Below are positions 6,322 to 12,671 of a stretch of DNA of 15,346 bases, piece by piece (positions within the stretch are counted from its first letter, which is position 1; every line of letters starts with the position of its first letter). The notes beneath the pieces were generated by a model that had not been told where the DNA came from, ran no database searches, and was given only the letters and a program-made list of their open reading frames with translations. Origin of the DNA: Rhodospirillales bacterium (GTDB lineage: Bacteria; Pseudomonadota; Alphaproteobacteria; Rhodospirillales; UBA2165). The stretch is from assembly GCA_013204125.1 (NCBI GenBank), contig JABMOP010000143.1:1-15346 (forward strand). The letters are read 5' to 3'. The position numbers and the translations under genes were made by a program.

Positions 6322-8924
6322 CGTCTGTCTTTCTTCAGCGGCCAAGTGCTTAAGAGCGCCGGCAAGACCGTCAATGTGCTGATCAGCGTCAAGGAAATGG
6401 CGACGGTGAGCAAGACACCCATGCTTGCTGTCCCTGGATGGCTGGAAATTGCAATACTGGCGAACGAGCCGACGGTCGTAAGGGCGCTGAAAACGACGGC
6501 TCTAGGTGTGCTGGTTGCCATCGCTCCTAATTTTTCGGATAAATTTTTCTCGCGCATGAGGATGTGAATGGCGCTGGCGATCCCAAGCCCGAACAAAAGC
6601 GGCAAAACAATGACATTCGCAAAATTGAACGGGAGATCAGCCAGCACCGACACCGCCATGGTCAGGCTTGCCGCCACGATCAAGGGTGCAAATATATATA
6701 AAATTTCTTTCAAGGCCCGGGTGACGATGAGTACCAATAAGGCAATCAATGCGAACGACAACCCGGCAGCTTGAATAAATGAATTAACCACCACCCGGCC
6801 GGCTTCCAATATGGTGACGGGAGAGCCCGCGGCGTTTGGGGCGATAGCCCGAACTTCGCTCACAAATATCTTGAGCGCGGCGCGGTCGGTCATATCAAAT
6901 TTTGGCACGACCACAATTTTGGCCCGCCCATCCTTTGCGAGTTGGCGGGATTTCAATTCTTGGGGCAGGGCGCCCACATCGACATTTGAGGTATCAAGTG
7001 CGGTGCGCAATTCTCTTAATCGTTCGGGCAATGTTGCGACCAGGCGATGTTCCAACTCCTTCAAAATTGAGGGAGATGCCTTAGATTTCTGCAATATTTT
7101 TTTCAAAGCGCGGGATATATTTTTTAATTCCTCTGCCAAATTTCCGCCGAGACCGGAATAATCCTTGTTATCGATGAGGGAAATAAAAGACGTAATCGCG
7201 GCCAAGCGTTCCTGATGGGTTGATATTGTCCTTTCCGGCTCAATGCTCAGTGAAGGCGCGATCGTGAAACCCAGGGTCTCTATAATTTCGAGTTTCCGGT
7301 TTTGGTCGCCTGGGATCAAACTATTGAGCGTAATTGCAGATTTGACGCTGGAAAGTTTTTCGATGCGTTTGGATAGTTTGGCGGCTTGGGTCAGGTTGCT
7401 TGCAAGAATTTCTATGGTGTAGGGGCCTTGGTCCGTGGCCGCCATTAAATCAAACAAGGCGCTCACGGATTCGGTGTTCTCGTCCTTTAAATTCAACGGA
7501 TCGAAATCAAAACCAACTTTTGGGATTAGGGCCAACCCAATGAGCCCTGCGACACCGACGGCAATGCCCACTGGGCGGGTCCAAAGATAGGATGCGCCCT
7601 TAAGGCTAGGCACGTGGCTTTTGACGTCTTGGATCGCTGCGCCCCCGCTCGCCGCCAAAATCGCAGGAAGCAATGTTAGATTGGCGAACAGCGCCACCGC
7701 CATGCCGCCGCTGGCGATGACGCCAAGCTCTTTAAGCCCAACATAATCTGTTGGAACAAAGGCCAAAAACCCGATGGCCGCGGCCACCGCCGATAAAATC
7801 AGGGCATTGCCGATATCGCCGGCGGCTTCGATCAATGCGGCATCGGTGTCGATACCGGCCAGGACCGCTTCTTTGTAGCGAAGCGTATAGTGGATGCCAA
7901 AATCCACGCTGAGCCCAATAAACAAGACTGCGAAGGCAACCGAAATTAAATTCAACGTGCCGACCGCCAGCGCCGCAAACCCCGCCGTCCAAAGCAAACC
8001 GGAAATGAGCGTCAGCAAAACGGCGGCCGCTAGGCGAACCGATTTGAGGCCCCATATTAGTAAAATTATTACCAACGAAATTGATAACGCCCCGGCGATG
8101 CCCAATCCATCAACCACACTTTCCAATTCTTCCTGTTCCAAGGCCACCGACCCGGTCAGGCGCGCGCGTACGCCATAACGGTCTTTAAGTTCCAGCTTCA
8201 GAAACAATTGGCGCAATCGATTGATGGCATCCGTTCCCGGTTGCAACGACGCGTAATCGAGGCGTGGCTGAATAACGATGGTTCTGAATTTTCGGGCGGC
8301 GGCATTTTTGCTGCCGGAAATGATCTCGCGCCAGGACATCCGTTTGGGGCTGCCCGATATTTGTGCTTCGATCACGCGGGCAGTGGAGCCAAGCAGATCA
8401 CCGAGGGTAATCTGGCCTGGCGCGTTTCCGTCACTGCCAATTTCTTTCACGACCAAGCGGAATACATCGAAGAGGCCAGGAAGCGTAGGATCGTTCCAAA
8501 GTCGGCCGATGAAAGGCTGTGCATCGTTGAGGCGCTGGGTGAGGTCCACCAATTCCTCTTCATCCAAATACAGAAATCCATTTTTGACGAAAAATGGGAG
8601 GCCTTCCGGATCGAACACTTCGCCAAACAGAGCCGGTGATTTTTTAAGCTCTGTCGTTAGGACCTTGGCTGCATCGGCCAATAAATCCGCATTGCCGGCA
8701 TCGAGGACGACAACTATATTGTCGTTCAATTGCGGAAATGCCTCATTCAGTGCTTTGGAATTTTGCCGAAAGGGAAGGTCCGGCGATAGCATGTCTTCGG
8801 TGTTCGTGTTTATGCCGATGTTCAAAGCGGCAAAATAGGCAATGCCGATTGTGGCGGCAAAAAATAAAATGATGGTGGATATCGCCCGCTTTGCAACGAG
8901 CCCGACCCACCAGCGAAGGGTCAT
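6318..8924 (-). CDS. RND-superfamily lipid exporter, MMPL/HpnN-like
   Basis: The 868-residue inner-membrane protein has the duplicated MMPL/RND plan: a first helix at about 13-33, a large periplasmic domain to about 265, a helix bundle at roughly 272-430, a second periplasmic domain, and a final bundle from about 705 to the end. It resembles HpnN, which moves hopanoids toward the outer membrane. The helix motif GLSVDFGIHY carries Asp341, the likely proton-relay residue. In the second half the equivalent motif is GLGIASAIHI, with Ala783 at the aspartate position. ATG 8924 is used; an in-frame TTG at 8939 would add five residues and neither has a strong Shine-Dalgarno. It is the first gene of a three-gene minus-strand operon and ends with an ATGA overlap onto the CDP-alcohol phosphatidyltransferase. 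No hopanoid cyclase gene lies in the window, so the cargo may differ from that of true HpnN. Confidence 0.85.
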   Translation of the reverse strand: MTLRWWVGLVAKRAISTIILFFAATIGIAYFAALNIGINTNTEDMLSPDLPFRQNSKALNEAFPQLNDNIVVVLDAGNADLLADAAKVLTTELKKSPALFGEVFDPEGLPFFVKNGFLYLDEEELVDLTQRLNDAQPFIGRLWNDPTLPGLFDVFRLVVKEIGSDGNAPGQITLGDLLGSTARVIEAQISGSPKRMSWREIISGSKNAAARKFRTIVIQPRLDYASLQPGTDAINRLRQLFLKLELKDRYGVRARLTGSVALEQEELESVVDGLGIAGALSISLVIILLIWGLKSVRLAAAVLLTLISGLLWTAGFAALAVGTLNLISVAFAVLFIGLSVDFGIHYTLRYKEAVLAGIDTDAALIEAAGDIGNALILSAVAAAIGFLAFVPTDYVGLKELGVIASGGMAVALFANLTLLPAILAASGGAAIQDVKSHVPSLKGASYLWTRPVGIAVGVAGLIGLALIPKVGFDFDPLNLKDENTESVSALFDLMAATDQGPYTIEILASNLTQAAKLSKRIEKLSSVKSAITLNSLIPGDQNRKLEIIETLGFTIAPSLSIEPERTISTHQERLAAITSFISLIDNKDYSGLGGNLAEELKNISRALKKILQKSKASPSILKELEHRLVATLPERLRELRTALDTSNVDVGALPQELKSRQLAKDGRAKIVVVPKFDMTDRAALKIFVSEVRAIAPNAAGSPVTILEAGRVVVNSFIQAAGLSFALIALLVLIVTRALKEILYIFAPLIVAASLTMAVSVLADLPFNFANVIVLPLLFGLGIASAIHILMREKNLSEKLGAMATSTPRAVVFSALTTVGSFASIAISSHPGTASMGVLLTVAISLTLISTLTVLPALLSTWPLKKDRR

Positions 8925-8979
8925 ATTGGATTTAATCAAGAGATATATGTCCGTATCCGAAACCGGTTACTGCCTCAAG

Positions 8980-9009
8980 CTTATAGCCCCGAGTTTCAGC
9001 CGGGCGCAA
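8980..9009 (-). promoter_or_regulatory. Possible promoter for the RND/CDP-AP/HpnL-like operon
   Basis: On the minus strand TTGCGC and TATAAG (five of six consensus bases) are separated by 18 bases, upstream of the first gene of the operon. The -35 is weak, so this is only a candidate. Confidence 0.25.
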
Positions 9010-9039
9010 GTTCAGCGCAGCTCTAGCGCTGAAAACTTG
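9007..9039. promoter_or_regulatory. Inverted repeat in the divergent intergenic region
   Basis: TTCAGCGC (9011-9018) and GCGCTGAA (9026-9033) are perfect inverted arms around the seven-base loop AGCTCTA. They can be extended by CAAG (9007-9010) and CTTG (9036-9039), leaving two unpaired adenines on the right. It lies between the divergent starts of the RND exporter and CDP-alcohol phosphatidyltransferase 2. It could be an operator or a 5'-UTR hairpin; no T-run follows, so it is not a convincing terminator. Confidence 0.45.
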
Positions 9040-9074
9040 ACTTATTGGGCGCCGTCAAACACCTATGGACCATT

Positions 9075-9686
9075 ATGAAAAAACCACCTTGGGATCAACA
9101 AATTGCCAGGGTCCTCGTTCGCCCATTGGCGGCAAGCCCTATAAGGCCCAACCATATTTCAGCCCTGACCCTGTTGTTGGCGCTGTTTGCAGCGGCCTTG
9201 TTCGCCGGCGGTGATCCTGTGGCGGCCCATTGGGGCGCTGGAATTTTTATCCTATCGCGGTTTTTGGACCACTTCGATGGCGAACTTGCCCGCCAACAAG
9301 GAACCACATCCAGGCTTGGATACTATCTGGACTATGTTTCAGGCGGTATCAGCTATGCCGCCCTCTTTATTGGTCTTGGCCTGGGGTTTATGGGCGCGTT
9401 TGGCGTCTGGGCGGTGATATTGGGCGGCGCAGGCGCGCTTTCAGCGCTCGTCTCGCTGTTTTCTAACTTGGCGATTGATCAGCAGCTTTTTGACGGTAAG
9501 GGCGGTGAAGCGGTCGGCTATCCTGGCTTCGCCGGGTTCGAGCTTGAAGACGGTATATATTTATTGGGGCCGATTACCTGGATCGGGTTGTTGAGTCCGT
9601 TTTTCATCGCTGCCGGGATCGGCGCCAGTATTTATTGCCTCTGGTCACTTTTCACCTATGTGAAGCTCGCTGCTCAAAATAAATAG
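9075..9686 (+). CDS. CDP-alcohol phosphatidyltransferase paralogue with degenerate active site (copy 2)
   Basis: The 203-residue polytopic protein belongs to the CDP-alcohol phosphatidyltransferase family. The motif reads Asp68-Gly69, Ala72-Arg73, Gly82, Asp86 and then Gly90 where the final Asp of DG-x2-AR-x8-G-x3-D-x3-D should be. That Asp is generally regarded as the catalytic base in this family, so activity may be lost or altered. ATG 9075 (MKKPPWDQQI) is chosen over an upstream in-frame TTG at 9045 because it matches copy 3 in register from residue 1 through residue 90 without gaps. A weak TATGGA precedes it. The C-terminal portions also align (GFELEDGIYLLGPITW against GFDPDDAMLFVPIAML), so copies 2 and 3 are paralogues. 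They are arranged tail to tail with a single base between stop codons. It could be a pseudo-enzyme partner of copy 3 or an enzyme using another base. Confidence 0.8.
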   Translation: MKKPPWDQQIARVLVRPLAASPIRPNHISALTLLLALFAAALFAGGDPVAAHWGAGIFILSRFLDHFDGELARQQGTTSRLGYYLDYVSGGISYAALFIGLGLGFMGAFGVWAVILGGAGALSALVSLFSNLAIDQQLFDGKGGEAVGYPGFAGFELEDGIYLLGPITWIGLLSPFFIAAGIGASIYCLWSLFTYVKLAAQNK

Positions 9687-9687
9687 A

Positions 9688-10308
9688 TCAGTTAGGATCG
9701 CGCGAAGGCGCCGTGCCAAACAGGTTTTTCCGGTGATAAAAAATAAAGATTAGCGCGAATAGGCTTGCGCCTAAGGATGCCGCCAGGATCAAGCCTTCGG
9801 CCCACCCCAATAGCATCGCAATCGGCACAAACAACATGGCGTCGTCAGGGTCAAACCCGGAAGGATTTTTGATCTCGGCTGCGCGTTCGCCCTTACGCGC
9901 TTCGATCCTCATGACCGAAGCCAGCACCGAAAGTACTGCAATACCGGCGATCACGCCCAGCGGAACAGCCCAGCCACCTAAATTCCCGCCGCGCAATCCA
10001 AAGCCGATGCCGACAAAAACCAGGGCGTTGCTCAAGCTATCTGCAACCAAATCATAGACATGCCCGAATTTGGACGTTCTGCTTTTCAGGCGGGCCAGAA
10101 TTCCATCAGCGCGATCAAGAAATAGCGATAACACGAATACGCCACTTGCGTAGATGTGCCAGGGCGTGCCGCCCATACCGTAGAGCCCCGCGGCGCCAAG
10201 GCCTGTAGCAAGGCGCGCCGTGGTCAATTGGTTCGGTGTAATACCGGTGCGGACCAGCGGGCGGACGCCCGTTTCGACAATACGGTGTATCCAGGTATCG
10301 TGGCTAAT
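9688..10308 (-). CDS. CDP-alcohol phosphatidyltransferase (copy 3, complete motif, probable ATT start)
   Basis: This membrane enzyme of 206 residues has the full motif: Asp68-Gly69, Ala72-Arg73, Gly82, Asp86 and Asp90, so it should be catalytically competent. No ATG, GTG or TTG start fits the conserved N-terminus: the nearest in-frame ATG is 10446, which would add 46 residues and run 43 bases into the divergent transaminase gene. An ATT at 10308 is preceded by GGGAGAAGG with the GGAG core eight bases away. Starting there gives (M)SHDTWIHRI..., which aligns ungapped with copy 2 (MKKPPWDQQI...), with Trp6 and all motif residues at identical numbers. I therefore assign ATT as a non-canonical start. 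It is divergent from the AEP transaminase gene, so it probably shares its control region; transfer of an AEP-type headgroup to a lipid is inferred from that position. Confidence 0.8.
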   Translation of the reverse strand: MSHDTWIHRIVETGVRPLVRTGITPNQLTTARLATGLGAAGLYGMGGTPWHIYASGVFVLSLFLDRADGILARLKSRTSKFGHVYDLVADSLSNALVFVGIGFGLRGGNLGGWAVPLGVIAGIAVLSVLASVMRIEARKGERAAEIKNPSGFDPDDAMLFVPIAMLLGWAEGLILAASLGASLFALIFIFYHRKNLFGTAPSRDPN

Positions 10309-10317
10309 GGCACCTTC
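10309..10317 (-). promoter_or_regulatory. Shine-Dalgarno that decides the ATT start of CDP-AP copy 3
   Basis: On the minus strand the purine-rich GGGAGAAGG ends four bases before the ATT at 10308 (GGAG core eight bases away). It is one of the strongest ribosome-binding sites in the window and lies at the right place for ATT but not for any standard start codon in that frame. Confidence 0.6.
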
Positions 10318-10329
10318 TCCCTTAATTCG

Positions 10330-10357
10330 TTGTGGTCCGGGATAACAAATATAGAAT
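10330..10357 (+). promoter_or_regulatory. Candidate promoter of the AEP transaminase gene
   Basis: TTGTGG and TAGAAT (five of six -10 consensus bases) are separated by 16 bases and end 46 bases before the transaminase ATG. The -35 matches only its TTG core, so confidence is modest. Confidence 0.3.
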
Positions 10358-10403
10358 GGTTGCCTGAACTTAAAGCAACTGATGACAATTAGAGCTAAAA
10401 AAT

Positions 10404-11525
10404 ATGGACGAGCCGCTTTTATTAACACCGGGACCGCTGACCACATCGATGAGCGTCAAACAGGCGATGCTTCGCGATTGGGGGTCCAGGGACGTAGATT
10501 TCATCGAATTAACCCGCGGCATTTGCGATGACTTGTTACGCATGGCTGGGGTGGACCCGAAGGAAAATAAATATGCCTGTGTGCCCGTGCAGGGCAGCGG
10601 TACATTTGCCATCGAAGCGGCAATCAATACGTTGGTGCCGCCAGGCGGTAAGCTTTTGGTGCTCATCAACGGCGCCTACGGCAGGCGAATCGTGCAAATC
10701 TGTGAATACCAGGGCACGGCGCATGATATTCTGGAATGGGAGGAAGATCAGCCGCTCTCACCCCAGCAGTTGGGCGCCAAATTAGCAGGCGATCCATCCA
10801 TCACCCATGTCGCCGCCATTCACTGTGAAACGACGTCCGGTATCTTGAACCCGATCGCTGAGATTGCAGAAACTGTTAAACATCACGGTCGAATATTCAT
10901 CCTTGATGCCATGAGCAGTTTCGGAGCGATCGAAATAGATGCCCAAGCTTTGGCCTTGGCCGCTATCGTCGCCTCCGCCAATAAATGCATAGAAGGTGTC
11001 CCCGGGGTCGGTTTTGCAATCATTGAAACCGGGAAATTGGAAATGGCCCAAGGAAATTCATCAAGCTTGAGCCTCGATCTCCACGCGCAATGGATCGCAT
11101 TTAAAAAGAATGGCCAGTGGCGGTTTACCCCGCCAACCCATGTCCTGGCTGCGTTGGCCCAGGCGATTGAAGAACATAAAGCCGAAGGCGGTGTTATTGG
11201 GCGCGGCCAGCGTTATACAAATAATTGCGATTTACTTATAGCCGGCATGAAAAAATTAGGCTTTGTTCCCTTGCTGGACAGCGAATTGCAGGCCCCTATC
11301 ATCGTGACGTTTAAAACGCCGGGTGATCCAAAATTCAATTTCGATGATTTTTATAATGCGCTCCGGCGGCGGGGATTTGCTATATACCCCGGCAAGCTGA
11401 CCCGTGCTGATAGTTTTCGTATCGGATGTATCGGCCGCATTGACGGGGATGACATTACCCGCGCAGTAAATGCCGTGAAAGAAACTTTAAACGAGCTTGG
11501 TATTGAAAACCCGGGGCCGGGTTGA
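10404..11525 (+). CDS. 2-Aminoethylphosphonate transaminase (biosynthetic context)
   Basis: This 373-residue PLP-dependent class-V aminotransferase interconverts phosphonoacetaldehyde and 2-aminoethylphosphonate, with alanine/pyruvate or another amino donor. Visible features are the N-terminal LLLTPGPLTTS, a phosphate-contact loop QGSGTFAIEA (63-72), Asp168 in LDAMSSFGA pairing with the PLP ring nitrogen, Lys194 in SANKCIEGVPG as the Schiff-base lysine, and the C-terminal RIGCIGRI carboxylate-binding region. It is homologous to PhnW. PhnW usually works in degradation with PhnX, but here PEP mutase and phosphonopyruvate decarboxylase genes follow convergently and no phnX is present, so the synthetic direction is inferred. 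Only nine bases separate its stop from that of the decarboxylase. It is divergent from CDP-alcohol phosphatidyltransferase copy 3 across a short control region. A weak purine stretch (TAGAG) precedes the ATG. Confidence 0.93.
   Translation: MDEPLLLTPGPLTTSMSVKQAMLRDWGSRDVDFIELTRGICDDLLRMAGVDPKENKYACVPVQGSGTFAIEAAINTLVPPGGKLLVLINGAYGRRIVQICEYQGTAHDILEWEEDQPLSPQQLGAKLAGDPSITHVAAIHCETTSGILNPIAEIAETVKHHGRIFILDAMSSFGAIEIDAQALALAAIVASANKCIEGVPGVGFAIIETGKLEMAQGNSSSLSLDLHAQWIAFKKNGQWRFTPPTHVLAALAQAIEEHKAEGGVIGRGQRYTNNCDLLIAGMKKLGFVPLLDSELQAPIIVTFKTPGDPKFNFDDFYNALRRRGFAIYPGKLTRADSFRIGCIGRIDGDDITRAVNAVKETLNELGIENPGPG
11508..11523. terminator. GC-rich palindrome at a convergent gene junction
   Basis: AACCCGGGGCCGGGTT is self-complementary (six pairs around a four-base loop) and lies at the last codons of the transaminase gene, just before the opposing decarboxylase stop. 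There is no clear T-run on either strand, so termination is only suggested. Confidence 0.3.
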
Positions 11526-11534
11526 TCTGGTTTG

Positions 11535-12671
11535 TTATTCGGCGAGGAAATTTTTAAATCGCAACGCGACCTCGGCAGGCGAGACGGTGGGCCGACCCAA
11601 ATTATCGATGGAACCCGGACCGATCATCATGCGGATAAAGTGCGGCCCGTCGCTCGAATTTGCGGCCGCCATCGCTTCTTTGAAACCTGCCAAATCATCA
11701 CAGGTCCAAGCCGTCTGATAGCCGCAGGACGCGGCAACACCGGCGAAATCTACCTTTGGGCTGACGGTTGCCTGACCGCCAGTCGAATCATGGCTTCCGT
11801 TATCGAGAACGATATGGATCAAGTTTTTAGGGTGATAGGCGCCGATGGTGGCCAGGGCGCCAAGCTTCATCAAAGCCGCGCCATCGCCGTCCAGGACGAT
11901 AACCTTGTTATTTGAATTCAACGCCACGCCGAGGCCCATTCCGCTGGCGCAGCCCATCGAGCCGACTTGGTACAGATGCTGTTTCCGATCTGAAATGGTG
12001 AACAGCTCCCGGCCGCATTTTCCCGTTGTCGCAATAATGGCGGCAGTGTCATCAGCTTCGCCGAGCAATGCTTCCAAGGTTTGATAGCGTGTGGTTGCGC
12101 CGTCGCCGCTTACCCGATCTTCCAAAATACCGCCTTCCGGGATTTCTTCCACTGCTTGTTCCAAAGCAGCGTCGGCGACCGCGCCTTTTTCCATGATCAA
12201 ACCGAAAGGAAGACCGCTTTCATCCATCACTTTCTCTGCGGCGTCCAATATAGGCGCCACACCGTCTTTTGAGCGGGGGAATGTGAGGCAACGAACGCGG
12301 ATCAATTCCATCAGGCTTTGCGTAATCTGGCTCATTAACTCGTGCTGAGGTTCATCCGACACGCCCGGTTGTCCGCGCCAGGTCGTGATTAATAACGTCG
12401 GAATACGAAACGGAAAATTCAGAGAGGTAATCGGATTTACGCAATTGCCGAGGCCTGAATTTTGGCACATGACAACGGTTTTACGACCCGCCAGCCAGGC
12501 ACCGGCGGCGATCGCCACCGCTTCACCTTCACTGGCTGCGCCGACGTAGTCGGTTAAATCTGAACTGATTGTTCGGTTGATGAAGGGGGTCAGAAACGAG
12601 CACGGCACACCGGTATAAAAATTATAACCCCGCTCGGATGCAGGGACGATAAAATCATCGGCTTCGATCAT
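11535..12671 (-). CDS. ppd: Phosphonopyruvate decarboxylase
   Basis: The 378-residue thiamine-diphosphate enzyme decarboxylates phosphonopyruvate to phosphonoacetaldehyde; this irreversible step pulls the unfavourable PEP mutase reaction forward. It has both halves of the family in one chain: an N-terminal pyrimidine-binding domain with TGVPCSFLTPFIN (20-32) and the ASEGEAVAIAAGA segment containing the activating Glu48, and a C-terminal PP/Mg-binding domain with GDGAALMKLGALATIGA (262-278) leading to LDNGSHDSTGGQ (289-300). Sulfopyruvate decarboxylase is the main look-alike, but PEP mutase immediately upstream decides in favour of phosphonopyruvate. The ATG overlaps the PEP mutase stop as ATGA, so the two are translationally coupled, with AGG five bases before the start. 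The length is normal for the family. It acts in the cytoplasm. Confidence 0.95.
   Translation of the reverse strand: MIEADDFIVPASERGYNFYTGVPCSFLTPFINRTISSDLTDYVGAASEGEAVAIAAGAWLAGRKTVVMCQNSGLGNCVNPITSLNFPFRIPTLLITTWRGQPGVSDEPQHELMSQITQSLMELIRVRCLTFPRSKDGVAPILDAAEKVMDESGLPFGLIMEKGAVADAALEQAVEEIPEGGILEDRVSGDGATTRYQTLEALLGEADDTAAIIATTGKCGRELFTISDRKQHLYQVGSMGCASGMGLGVALNSNNKVIVLDGDGAALMKLGALATIGAYHPKNLIHIVLDNGSHDSTGGQATVSPKVDFAGVAASCGYQTAWTCDDLAGFKEAMAAANSSDGPHFIRMMIGPGSIDNLGRPTVSPAEVALRFKNFLAE

Noticed and set aside
9045..9074. TTG start ten codons upstream for CDP-AP copy 2
   Set aside because: ATG 9075 matches the register of copy 3 and the usual N-terminal length; the TTG has no better ribosome-binding site.
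10309..10446. Extension of CDP-AP copy 3 to ATG 10446
   Set aside because: It would overlap the divergent transaminase start, remove the space needed for promoters, and add 46 residues absent from the paralogue.
10404..11525. AEP degradation (PhnWX) interpretation
   Set aside because: No phosphonoacetaldehyde hydrolase gene is present, while PEP mutase and phosphonopyruvate decarboxylase are, pointing to synthesis.
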